Shown piece after piece: positions 1 to 7,330 of a stretch of 24,133 bases of DNA. Made by a program: the position numbers and the translations under genes. The first letter of the stretch is position 1. Every line of letters starts with the position of its first letter. The notes beneath the pieces are model-generated. The model ran no database searches and was not told the DNA's origin. It saw nothing but the letters and a program-made list of their open reading frames with translations. The DNA is from Marisimplicoccus framensis_A (lineage in GTDB: Bacteria > Bacteroidota > Bacteroidia > Flavobacteriales > Flavobacteriaceae), in the NCBI GenBank assembly GCA_042088875.1, contig JBELLF010000011.1, positions 1 to 24,133 on the forward strand. Reading direction: 5' to 3'.

Positions 1-1409
1 ATTCAAAAACTTTGAACCAAGAAATAACTGATAATCTTAGGTCAAATTTGCTAAACGGAAAAAATGTTTTTTCTGAATTAATTGGGTATGAGGAAACAGT
101 TATACCAAGTGTAGAAAGGGCATTTTTATCAAATCATAGCATAAATCTTCTTGGTCTAAGAGGTCAAGCAAAAACAAAGCTTGCTAGAACTTGTATAGAA
201 CTTTTAGACGATTGGATTCCTATTGTAAAAGATTCTGATACAAATGATGATCCTTTGAATCCCATCTTCAAAAGTTCTATAGAAAAAATTAAATTAAATG
301 GAGATAACACAGAGATTGACTGGATTCATAAGAGCGAAAGGTTTTACGAAAAACTTGCAACACCTGACGTAACTGTTTCTGACCTAATAGGTGATATAGA
401 TCCAATCAAAGCTACTAATCTTAAGTTATCCTATTCTGATGAGGAGGTAATTCATTTTGGTTTGATACCTAGAGCTCACAGATGTATTTTTGTTTTAAAT
501 GAGCTACCAGACCTTCAACCTAGAATTCAAGTATCTTTATTTTCAATCCTTGAGGAAAAAGAAATTCAAATAAGAGGATTTAAGGTTCGGCTTCCCCTTG
601 ATATTCAATTTATTTTTACCTCTAACCCAGAGGACTATACAAATAGAGGAAGTATAGTAACACCATTAAAAGATAGAATTGGTTCTCAAATTTTAACACA
701 TTATCCTGAGACAGTAGATATTGCAAAAACAATTACGAGTCAAGAGTCAAAATTGAATTCTGAAACTGTTTCAAAGATTCATATACCAGAGATTGCTAGA
801 GATATTATTGAACAAGTATCTTTTGAAGCAAGAGAAAGTGAATTAGTGGACAAGAAAAGTGGAGTAAGTGCTAGAATGAGTATTACTAGTTTACAAAATT
901 TATTTAGCTCTGCAGAAAGAAGAATGTTAATCAATAAAGAAGAAATAACATCAATTAGAATGTCTGATTTTAACTCAGTCATCTCCTCAATAAATGGTAA
1001 AGTTGAGCTTGTTTATGAAGGTGAGGAAGAAGGTGCTGAGCAGGTTTCCTATAATTTAATATCAGATGCTGTAAAGACATTGTTTACAAAATATTTTCCT
1101 AAAATTGAGAAGCTAACAAAGCCAGAAGAGGTATCAGTTTATGATTCTATCTTAGAATGGTTTACAGTCAATCAAGTAATTCTTAGGGATGATTTAAGTA
1201 ATAAGGATTATGAATCAATTCTTAATAAAGTTAAAGATGCAGATTCACTATTAAAAAGATTTATGCCAAACATTGATAAAAAGGATAAACTTTTCTTTAT
1301 TGAATTCTTATTATGGGGACTTGAAGGTTTTAATAAGTTGACAATAATGAGGACAAATAACGGAGTTGAATTTAAGGACCCTTTTAATAACTTCATTAAT
1401 AAGATCTAA
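1..1409 (+). CDS. MoxR-like AAA+ ATPase (magnesium-chelatase-like), 5' end outside the window
   Basis: This is an AAA+ ATPase of the MoxR/magnesium-chelatase ChlI type, a class that usually remodels or activates a partner protein, often one with a VWA domain. Counting from the TTG at position 12, the Walker A motif GLRGQAKT is at residues 48-55, Walker B ends in NE at 163-164, and sensor-1 Asn is N205 in TSNPEDYTNRG. An all-helical C-terminal part follows (about 260-465). The reading frame stays open to base 1 and the preceding residues (S-K-T) resemble the N-terminal extension I recall in flavobacterial homologues. The real start is therefore probably upstream and the gene is 5'-truncated here. 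There is no GAFTGA loop, so it is not a sigma-54 activator. The stop overlaps the stop of the convergent reductase gene by 4 bases. Substrate and partner are unknown. Family call is firm; start and role are not. Confidence 0.88.
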   Translation, partial: SKTLNQEITDNLRSNLLNGKNVFSELIGYEETVIPSVERAFLSNHSINLLGLRGQAKTKLARTCIELLDDWIPIVKDSDTNDDPLNPIFKSSIEKIKLNGDNTEIDWIHKSERFYEKLATPDVTVSDLIGDIDPIKATNLKLSYSDEEVIHFGLIPRAHRCIFVLNELPDLQPRIQVSLFSILEEKEIQIRGFKVRLPLDIQFIFTSNPEDYTNRGSIVTPLKDRIGSQILTHYPETVDIAKTITSQESKLNSETVSKIHIPEIARDIIEQVSFEARESELVDKKSGVSARMSITSLQNLFSSAERRMLINKEEITSIRMSDFNSVISSINGKVELVYEGEEEGAEQVSYNLISDAVKTLFTKYFPKIEKLTKPEEVSVYDSILEWFTVNQVILRDDLSNKDYESILNKVKDADSLLKRFMPNIDKKDKLFFIEFLLWGLEGFNKLTIMRTNNGVEFKDPFNNFINKI

Positions 1410-1423
1410 TCAATCTTTTTAAT
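1395..1423. terminator. Imperfect inverted repeat centred on two overlapping stop codons, possible bidirectional terminator
   Basis: The arms ATTAATAAGAT (1395-1405) and ATCTTTTTAAT (1413-1423) pair at 10 of 11 positions, with a single T:T mismatch. The 7-base loop (1406-1412) contains the overlapping stop codons of the two convergent genes. The symmetry would give a hairpin in transcripts from either strand. The stem is nearly all A/T and there is no clear U-tract outside it, so termination strength is doubtful and chance symmetry in AT-rich DNA is possible. Confidence 0.3.
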
Positions 1424-2458
1424 TTGAGACTTTTTGGCTTCTTTTTTTGATCCATCAAATCCTTCCACACCACTTACAGTTGTATATTTGAGAATGTTCT
1501 TTTTACCATTATTTAACTTAGAATAAGCACTATGACACATTACTGCTGCTTCATGAAAACCAGAAAGTATTAATTTGAGTTTTCCTGGATATGTATTAAC
1601 GTCTCCAATAGCATAAATACCATCAATATTAGTCTGATAATCCAAACTATTATTAACTTTTATTGCATTGTTTTCAATATTTAATCCCCAGTTTTTTATA
1701 GGGCCAAGCCTAGGAATAAGGCCAAATAAAGGAATAAAATAGTCTACATTAAAAGTTTCAATATTTCCATCCATATCAATAGAAACAGAGTTTAAAGATT
1801 TGTCTCCGTAAAGTTGAATAACATGGCCAGGAGTTATCACATCAATTTTTCTAGAATTTTTTAATTCTTGAACCTTAGTTACAGATTCATCAGCTCCTCT
1901 AAATTCATTTCTTCTATGAACTAAAGTTACTTTTTTTGCAATATCAGATAAGTGTATTGTCCAATCAAGAGCAGAGTCACCACCACCTGCAATTAAAACA
2001 TTTTTATCACGAAAATCATCTGGATTCTTAATCATGTATAGAACACCATTTTCTTCATAATCAGATATATTAGAAATATTAGGTTTTCGAGGAGTAAAAG
2101 TTCCAAGACCTCCAGCTATTGCTATGACACTAGCATTTATTTTAGTTTTTTTATCAGTTGAAACAATAAATGACCCATCATCAATCTTTTCAATTCCTTG
2201 AGCAGTCTCACCAAGAGTATATGAGGGAGAGAAAGGCTTAATCTGTTCAAGAAGATTTTCAATCAAGTCACCTGCGATTATTTCTGGATATCCTGGAATA
2301 TCATAGATAGGTTTTCTTGGATATAATTCAGTAAGCTGACCACCTGGCTGTGTTAGAGAGTCAAGAATGTGACAGTTCATTTTTAATAGACCAGCTTCAA
2401 ATACTGCAAATAATCCCGTAGGACCAGCACCAATAATTAATATATCTGTTTTAATCAT
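1406..2458 (-). CDS. Thioredoxin-reductase-like ferredoxin-NADP(+) reductase
   Basis: This two-domain flavoprotein should pass electrons between NADPH and ferredoxin or flavodoxin in the cytoplasm (EC 1.18.1.2 by family). The FAD-binding GxGxxG motif GAGPTG is at residues 10-15, the NADPH-binding GGGDSA at 158-163, and the C-terminal FAD-contact motif AIGDVNTYPGK near 283-293. The active-site CxxC that thioredoxin reductases carry between the two nucleotide-binding motifs is absent. That points to the TrxR-like FNR family (as in Bacillus YumC) rather than thioredoxin reductase. The length of 350 residues is typical. Its ATG overlaps the stop of the upstream Nfu gene as ATGA, which suggests translational coupling. 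Placement after mrp and nfu suggests it supplies reducing power to Fe-S or ferredoxin chemistry; that link is an inference. Confidence 0.9.
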   Translation of the reverse strand: MIKTDILIIGAGPTGLFAVFEAGLLKMNCHILDSLTQPGGQLTELYPRKPIYDIPGYPEIIAGDLIENLLEQIKPFSPSYTLGETAQGIEKIDDGSFIVSTDKKTKINASVIAIAGGLGTFTPRKPNISNISDYEENGVLYMIKNPDDFRDKNVLIAGGGDSALDWTIHLSDIAKKVTLVHRRNEFRGADESVTKVQELKNSRKIDVITPGHVIQLYGDKSLNSVSIDMDGNIETFNVDYFIPLFGLIPRLGPIKNWGLNIENNAIKVNNSLDYQTNIDGIYAIGDVNTYPGKLKLILSGFHEAAVMCHSAYSKLNNGKKNILKYTTVSGVEGFDGSKKEAKKSQIKKID

Positions 2459-2697
2459 TTAGAGAGAGGTAAGACAGATTTAACTTCTTTAATCTCAGGA
2501 GCATATTTTTTAATTGTTGTTTCAACACCCAGCTTAAGGGTCATTTGGTTTACCTTACAACTAGCGCATGCACCATGTAGTTTAATATTAACAGTTGATT
2601 TATTAATTGATTCTAACGAGATATCACCACCATCTTGAACAAGAAATGGTCTGATTTCTTCTAATGCCGCTAATATTTTTTCTTTAAGTTTTATCAT
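2455..2697 (-). CDS. Nfu/NifU C-terminal-domain iron-sulfur cluster carrier
   Basis: This 80-residue protein consists only of the NifU C-terminal (Nfu) domain, which binds a bridging Fe-S cluster and hands it to apo-proteins. The diagnostic features are IRPFLVQDGGDISL near residues 15-28 and the cluster-ligand pair C44-A-S-C47, followed by a conserved helix (NQMTLKLGVE). It has no A-type or NifU N-terminal scaffold domain. It lies between mrp and the ferredoxin reductase gene, sharing one base with the mrp stop (TAATG) and four bases with the reductase start (ATGA). The three genes therefore almost certainly form one translationally coupled unit. Family assignment is secure; the specific client proteins are unknown. 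Confidence 0.92.
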   Translation of the reverse strand: MIKLKEKILAALEEIRPFLVQDGGDISLESINKSTVNIKLHGACASCKVNQMTLKLGVETTIKKYAPEIKEVKSVLPLSK

Positions 2698-3824
2698 TAT
2701 TTTTTAATTGCAGAACATCCCACTAAATTAGTTATTTCAACAATTTTTGTTGGTGGTAATTCTTTATTTCTTATTAATAATTGTTCAACTACATTTTTAG
2801 AGATATCATCAAAGATTTTTGAAGCTTCAGTTGATTCTTGAAGTGATGCAGGCCTTCCAAAATCAGAGGCCTCTCTTAAACTTTTAATTAAGGGTATCTC
2901 TCCTAGAAAATTGATATTTAAATCCTTTGAAAGATATTTAACTCCTGCCTCACCAAAAATATAATGCTTATCTTCTGAGTCGTCTGTTTTAAAATATGCC
3001 ATATTTTCTACCAAGCCAAGAATCGGAACTGATATACTATCCTGTTGGAACATTTTTATCCCTCTTCTAGCATCTGCAAGAGCCACATTCTGAGGAGTAC
3101 TGACAATAATAGAACCTGTAATTGGAAGAGATTGAACAAGGCTTAGGTGAATATCACCTGTACCTGGAGGAAGATCTAAAAAAAGAAAGTCAAGGTCACC
3201 CCAATTAGTATCAAAAATCATTTGGTTTAGAGCTTTGGAAGCCATAGGACCACGCCAAACAACAGCCTGATCAAGCTTAGTAAAAAACCCAATTGACATA
3301 ATTTTTACACCATAACTTTCAATTGGTTCGATCTTTGATTGATCATTAACTTTTATTGACTTAGGGACATATCCTTCAACATCCATCATTGTTGGGACAG
3401 AAGGACCGTAAATATCTGCATCTAATATTCCAACTTTACATCCTTTTTTTGCAAGAGAAGCAGCAAGATTAATTGTTAAAGTAGATTTACCTACTCCACC
3501 TTTTGCTGATGAAACTGCAATAATTGAGTCAACACCAGAAATTTTTTTTGATTGTGATGAGATTTTAGCAGGAGACTTTTCAATTTTAGTATTGATGTTT
3601 ATCTTAGCTTTTTCATAAATCTCATTATGAATAATCTTCATTATATCTACTTCAAGCTTTTTTCTTGCTTGAAGAGTTGGATTACTTAATGAGAGATCAA
3701 TATCTACTTGATCATCAAAAACTTGAATATTTTTAATAACTCCAGATGAAACTATGTTATCATCTGAGCCTGATAAATTAATTTTTTCAAGAGTTTTTGA
3801 AATATTTTTTTTTGATAGCTCCAT
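2697..3824 (-). CDS. mrp: Mrp/ApbC/NBP35-type P-loop ATPase, Fe-S cluster carrier
   Basis: This ATP-dependent Fe-S cluster carrier belongs to the Mrp/ApbC (ParA-MinD-like) family. Residues 1-80 form the MIP18/DUF59-like N-terminal domain. The deviant Walker A SAKGGVGKST is at 106-115, with signature lysine K108 and P-loop lysine K113. Further family motifs follow: GILDADIYGPS (about 133-143) and FLDLPPGTGD. The CxxC pair that bridges the cluster in E. coli Mrp/ApbC is missing. The corresponding region reads VENMAYFKTDDSEDKHYIFG, and the only cysteines are C129 and C370 in a C-terminal VGCSAIKK tail. From memory this is usual in Bacteroidota. The gene heads the mrp-nfu-reductase unit and has a candidate promoter just upstream. 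A 58-base gap separates it from the ATL gene. Confidence 0.92.
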   Translation of the reverse strand: MELSKKNISKTLEKINLSGSDDNIVSSGVIKNIQVFDDQVDIDLSLSNPTLQARKKLEVDIMKIIHNEIYEKAKININTKIEKSPAKISSQSKKISGVDSIIAVSSAKGGVGKSTLTINLAASLAKKGCKVGILDADIYGPSVPTMMDVEGYVPKSIKVNDQSKIEPIESYGVKIMSIGFFTKLDQAVVWRGPMASKALNQMIFDTNWGDLDFLFLDLPPGTGDIHLSLVQSLPITGSIIVSTPQNVALADARRGIKMFQQDSISVPILGLVENMAYFKTDDSEDKHYIFGEAGVKYLSKDLNINFLGEIPLIKSLREASDFGRPASLQESTEASKIFDDISKNVVEQLLIRNKELPPTKIVEITNLVGCSAIKK

Positions 3825-3835
3825 AAAACTTTTTA

Positions 3836-3871
3836 CAAATATACTAGTAAGTAATAACTTAAAAAACCCAA
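3836..3871 (-). promoter_or_regulatory. Candidate Bacteroidota-type promoter for mrp-nfu-reductase
   Basis: Read on the minus strand, TATATTTG (3843 to 3836) is an exact match to the Bacteroidota -7 element TAnnTTTG. It ends 11 bases before the mrp ATG, implying a very short leader. A TTGG lies upstream (3871 to 3868), but the spacing of about 25 bases to the -7 box is slightly longer than the usual 17-23. The match sits in the 58-base gap between the ATL and mrp genes. It suggests the Fe-S trio has its own start even though it lies in a long same-strand series. Confidence 0.4.
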
Positions 3872-3882
3872 GAAAATACTAA

Positions 3883-4200
3883 TTATTTAGGGGTCCAAAT
3901 CTTTTGTTCAAAATCTAATACTTTATCATCTTCTATTATTATTCCTTCACTTTCTAATAATTGTCGCATCAACTCAAAACCTTTAAAATGATGTTTACCT
4001 GTTAAAAGTCCATTTCTATTTACAACTCTATGAGCAGGTATTGAAGAGTCATTATGACTCGCGTTTAATGCCCAACCAACTGTTCGAGCACTTGAAGAAG
4101 ATCCTAAGTACTTTGCGATTAAACCATAAGTTGTAACTCTACCATGGGGTATTCTTTTAACTATATTGTAAACCCTTTGAAAAAAATCATTTTTTTTCAT
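3883..4200 (-). CDS. Alkyltransferase-like protein (ATL), MGMT fold with Cys replaced by Ala
   Basis: This 105-residue protein is a stand-alone DNA-binding domain of the O6-alkylguanine-DNA alkyltransferase family. The methyl-accepting cysteine motif PCHR is replaced by PAHR (P55-A56-H57-R58), so it cannot demethylate DNA itself. The base-flipping machinery is kept: Y25 in VTTYG and the arginine finger R39 in SARTVGWAL. Proteins of this type (ATLs, for example Thermus TTHA1564 and E. coli eAtl) bind O6-alkylguanine and recruit nucleotide excision repair. The ATG lies 18 bases after the stop of the histidine kinase gene on the same strand, so co-transcription with the two-component genes is plausible. 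The start matches the normal N-terminus of the domain. Confidence 0.9.
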   Translation of the reverse strand: MKKNDFFQRVYNIVKRIPHGRVTTYGLIAKYLGSSSSARTVGWALNASHNDSSIPAHRVVNRNGLLTGKHHFKGFELMRQLLESEGIIIEDDKVLDFEQKIWTPK

Positions 4201-4218
4201 TTACTATAGCTCTCGTAA

Positions 4219-5277
4219 TTAGGTGTTTGATTTTTGAATTGTAAAAGAAAATTCAGTACCTACACCAACCTCACTTTTAACAAATATTTGTTCTTGATGA
4301 GCTTCAATTATATGCTTAACAATTGAAAGACCTAAACCAGATCCACCTTTTTTTCTAGAACGATTTTTATCAATTCTGTAGAATCTTTCAAAAAGTCTAG
4401 GAAGATGTTTTTTATCAATCCCTTCACCATTATCTATGACTTTTACTAATATCTTATCTTTATCAAAATCTTCAACAGAAACTTTAGTAAAACCATTTTT
4501 TGTTCCATATTTCAATGAATTAACAACAAGATTAGTTAGAACTTGCAATATTCTTTCTTGATCAGCAGATACAAAAACAGGCTCTAAGTAATCTTTATCA
4601 TAATCCAGATTAATAGTATTTTTTTCAGATTCAAATTCCATTAATTCAAATACATTGTCAATTAGATCAAAAATATTAAAGTCTGATTTGTCTACAGTTT
4701 TAATACCTGATTCAAATTGTGTAATAAGGTCTAAATCTTTTACAATTGCAATTAATCTTTCAACTCCTTTAGCAGCTCTTCTTAGATATTTATCTCTAAC
4801 TTTCTTATCTCTCATAGCTCCCTCAATTAACGTTAGTATGTAACCTTGAATCGTAAATAGAGGGGTTTTTAGCTCATGAGAAATATTTCCAAGGAACTCT
4901 CTTCTGTAACTATCTTTATCCTTTAAAACATTTAATTCAGAGGTTCTATCTTTAGCTTTCTGAATCAAATCAAGAGTTAATTTTTCAAGATTTTTTTCAT
5001 CATAAGCATCTTTTAAAATTTCTTCATTCAACTCTTCTAGAACTTTCTTAACTCCTCTTTCAATATAAAGTCTTATATAAATTTCAAGTGTATATCGTAT
5101 AATAAAAAAAAGAATTAAATAATATAATACATATAGTATTAACTGGTTAATATCTTCAATATGTGATGGTACAAATATGTGAAAGAAAAAAAAATCTAGA
5201 ACAAATGCTAATAAAGTTAATATTAGAGAGGCTCTAAAAGCTTGCAAATTATATGATAGCTTAAAGAAAGAATTCAT
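4219..5277 (-). CDS. Sensor histidine kinase with very short extracytoplasmic loop (PhoR-like)
   Basis: This is a membrane-bound sensor kinase of 352 residues. Two transmembrane helices (about 17-37 and 44-64) are joined by a loop of only six or seven residues, so there is no periplasmic sensing domain. A helical linker (65-120) leads to the HisKA domain with phospho-acceptor H134 in NISHELKTPL. The HATPase domain has an N-box (N249, N253), a G1 box DNGEGI (282-287), F-box FERF and a G2 box GGSGLGL (311-317). All catalytic boxes are intact. The gene starts inside the response regulator stop (TAATG, one shared base), so the pair is co-translated and cognate. It resembles the PhoR/WalK class, but the signal is unknown; it may be sensed in the membrane or from a protein partner. 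Confidence 0.92.
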   Translation of the reverse strand: MNSFFKLSYNLQAFRASLILTLLAFVLDFFFFHIFVPSHIEDINQLILYVLYYLILFFIIRYTLEIYIRLYIERGVKKVLEELNEEILKDAYDEKNLEKLTLDLIQKAKDRTSELNVLKDKDSYRREFLGNISHELKTPLFTIQGYILTLIEGAMRDKKVRDKYLRRAAKGVERLIAIVKDLDLITQFESGIKTVDKSDFNIFDLIDNVFELMEFESEKNTINLDYDKDYLEPVFVSADQERILQVLTNLVVNSLKYGTKNGFTKVSVEDFDKDKILVKVIDNGEGIDKKHLPRLFERFYRIDKNRSRKKGGSGLGLSIVKHIIEAHQEQIFVKSEVGVGTEFSFTIQKSNT

Positions 5278-5966
5278 TATTCGATTACAAACTTATATCC
5301 TACACCTTTAACAGTTTTAAAATACTTATCACCTACCTTTTCTCTTAATTTTCTTATATGTACATCAATTGTTCTATCTCCAACAACAACTTCACTACCC
5401 CAGACTAACTCCATTATTTTTTCTCTTTTAAAAACCTTATCAGGTTTAGATGCAAGAAGATAGAGTAGTTCAAATTCCTTTCTTGGAAGATTTAAAATAT
5501 TACTCTTAATATAAACTTTATACTTTTCCCTATCTATTTTAATATCTCCAAATTCTATTTCATTAATCTCATTTGCAATAACTTTTTTTAATCTTCTTAG
5601 TAAACCTTTCACTTTAGAAATAAGCACTTTGGGCTTTACTGGTTTAGTTACATAGTCATCAGCTCCTGCTTCATATGCGGCAACATGAGAGTAGTCTTCT
5701 CCTCTAGCAGTTAGAAACATAATTATTGTATCATTAAATTTTTCATGTGACCTAATTTTTTCACATGCTTCAATTCCATCCATGTTGGGCATCATTACAT
5801 CCATAATTATTAAGTTTGGAATAGAACTATTAGCAATTTCAATGGCAGATTTTCCATCAAATGCAGTAGAAACGTTATACCCTTCGTTTGACAAATTATA
5901 TTTCAAAATTTCTAAAATATCTGGCTCATCATCAACACATAGTATTTTTATATCAGATTTTTTCAT
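5277..5966 (-). CDS. OmpR/PhoB-family response regulator
   Basis: This is a DNA-binding response regulator of 229 residues. The receiver domain (about 5-122) has the acidic pair D12-D13, phospho-acceptor D56 in IIMDVMMP, switch residue T86 in FLTA and K108 in TKP. The C-terminal winged helix (about 130-229) carries typical PhoB-family features: LPRKEFELL, the recognition-helix region VGDRTIDVHIRKLREKVG, and the wing GVGYKF. It is encoded first, directly followed by its kinase with a one-base overlap. A 71-base gap after tyrS precedes it and holds a small palindrome (5979-5999) that could be an operator. The family is certain; the regulon cannot be told from the sequence. Confidence 0.94.
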   Translation of the reverse strand: MKKSDIKILCVDDEPDILEILKYNLSNEGYNVSTAFDGKSAIEIANSSIPNLIIMDVMMPNMDGIEACEKIRSHEKFNDTIIMFLTARGEDYSHVAAYEAGADDYVTKPVKPKVLISKVKGLLRRLKKVIANEINEIEFGDIKIDREKYKVYIKSNILNLPRKEFELLYLLASKPDKVFKREKIMELVWGSEVVVGDRTIDVHIRKLREKVGDKYFKTVKGVGYKFVIE

Positions 5967-6037
5967 AATACCGTTAAATTAGTGATTTAATCAATCTAAA
6001 TTTAAATTGAAAAAGAAAATTAATTTTTATTAAATGA
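5967..6037 (-). promoter_or_regulatory. Gap upstream of the response regulator with a small palindrome
   Basis: This 71-base AT-rich gap lies between the tyrS stop and the response regulator ATG. It contains the perfect 11-base palindrome TGATTTAATCA (5983-5993), flanked by TTAG (5979-5982) and CTAA (5996-5999). The palindrome ends 17 bases before the ATG. I found no exact TAnnTTTG box on the minus strand. The palindrome is a candidate operator or autoregulatory site, but AT-rich DNA makes such symmetry cheap. Confidence 0.25.
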
Positions 6038-7330
6038 TTACTTAACAATAACTAAATAATAGTTTTTTCGTCCTCTTTGAAGAAGTAGATATTTATTATT
6101 AATTAAATCCTTATTTGAAATTATAGTGTTTTCAGAGACTTTTATTTTATTTATTGAAATAGAATTTTCTTTTAACGACCTTCGGGCCTCACCTATTGAC
6201 TTCAAAAAACCAGTATCCTTGGCTAGTAAAAATTCGATATTTATTCCTTTATTAAGTTCTTTAAAATTTATAGTTGAACTAGGTACTCCATCAAAAATTT
6301 CATTAAATGTATTCTCATCCAATGACTCTAAATCTTCTTTACTTGATTTGCCAAAAAGTACTTTAGATGCTTTGATTGCATTTACCAAATCATCTTCACT
6401 ATGAACCATTGATGTTATAGAGTCAGCAATCTTATTCTGAAGAATTCTTTTTGATTTATCTTTTTGGTGTTCATTGATTAAATTTTCAACTTCATGTTTA
6501 TTAAGAAAAGTAAAAACCTTTATATAATTAATTGCATCTTCATCAGAAATGTTTAACCAATACTGATAAAACTTATATACAGATGTTTTTTCTTTATCTA
6601 GCCAAATATTACCCCCTTCTGACTTCCCAAATTTTGAGCCATCTGATTTTTTAACTAATGGACAAGTAATAGCAAAAACTTTTTTATTTTCTTTTCTTCT
6701 TATTAACTCAGTTCCTGTAGTTATATTTCCCCATTGATCACTTCCTCCCATTTGAAGCATACAATTCAATTCTTTAAATAAATGAAGAAAATCATAACCT
6801 TGAATAAGTTGATATGTAAATTCGGTAAAGGACATTCCTTGAGTTGTATCTTTTGAAATTCTTTTTTTAACTGACTCTTTAGCCATCATATAATTAACTG
6901 TTATATGTTTCCCAATATCTCTTGAAAAATCTATAATAGAGAAATTTTTCATCCACTTATAATTATTAACTAATATGGCATTATTAGTTTTTTTAGATTT
7001 AAAATCTAAAAATTTTTCAAATTGTTTAGTTAGTTTTTTTTCATTGTAATCTAACACCTTTTTACTTAGTAGATTTCTTTCGTCAGATTTACCAGAGGGA
7101 TCACCAATCATTCCTGTTGCTCCTCCTAATAAAATTATTGGAGTGTGACCTGAATTCTGAAAGTGTTTTAGAATAAAAATTGGAACTAAACTTCCAATAT
7201 GAAGAGAGTCAGATGTTGGATCAAATCCAATATAGCCAATTGTTTTATTTTTTTCTAAATATTCTTTAGTTCCAGGAATTACATCATGTAACATTCCTCT
7301 CCATTTCAATTCCTCTATAAAATCTTTCAT
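6038..7330 (-). CDS. tyrS: Tyrosyl-tRNA synthetase
   Basis: This class Ic aminoacyl-tRNA synthetase charges tRNA-Tyr with tyrosine in the cytoplasm. The HIGH-type signature is HIGS at 44-47, within GFDPTSDSLHIGSLVP. The tyrosine pocket segment GGSDQWGNI is at about 195-203, and the KMSKS-type loop is KFGKS (233-237), followed by EGGNIWLD. The C-terminal residues from about 365 form an S4-like tRNA-binding domain. The length of 430 residues matches bacterial TyrRS. The ATG shares one base with the stop of the DUF4296 lipoprotein gene (TAATG), so translation is coupled to a gene of unrelated function. I recall this neighbourhood as common in Flavobacteriia. Confidence 0.96.
   Translation of the reverse strand: MKDFIEELKWRGMLHDVIPGTKEYLEKNKTIGYIGFDPTSDSLHIGSLVPIFILKHFQNSGHTPIILLGGATGMIGDPSGKSDERNLLSKKVLDYNEKKLTKQFEKFLDFKSKKTNNAILVNNYKWMKNFSIIDFSRDIGKHITVNYMMAKESVKKRISKDTTQGMSFTEFTYQLIQGYDFLHLFKELNCMLQMGGSDQWGNITTGTELIRRKENKKVFAITCPLVKKSDGSKFGKSEGGNIWLDKEKTSVYKFYQYWLNISDEDAINYIKVFTFLNKHEVENLINEHQKDKSKRILQNKIADSITSMVHSEDDLVNAIKASKVLFGKSSKEDLESLDENTFNEIFDGVPSSTINFKELNKGINIEFLLAKDTGFLKSIGEARRSLKENSISINKIKVSENTIISNKDLINNKYLLLQRGRKNYYLVIVK

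Noticed and set aside
1..1409. The AAA+ protein as a sigma-54 activator that would pair with rpoN
   Set aside because: It lacks the GAFTGA loop and a DNA-binding domain. Its Walker B and sensor-1 sequences are of the MoxR/magnesium-chelatase type.
1..1409. The MoxR-like ATPase as part of a defence or counter-conflict system
   Set aside because: No effector, protease, nuclease or VWA gene is adjacent in the window, and the surrounding genes are conserved core functions.
1406..2458. The flavoprotein as thioredoxin reductase
   Set aside because: The family has a redox-active CxxC between the FAD and NADPH motifs; this protein has none.
3883..4200. The MGMT-fold protein as an active O6-methylguanine methyltransferase
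   Set aside because: The acceptor cysteine is alanine (PAHR), so alkyl transfer is not possible by the known mechanism.
6126..6404. A 92-codon open frame on + antisense to tyrS
   Set aside because: It falls entirely inside the S4-domain end of tyrS and is a low-complexity Ser/Leu/Phe/Ile product typical of antisense frames in AT-rich genes.
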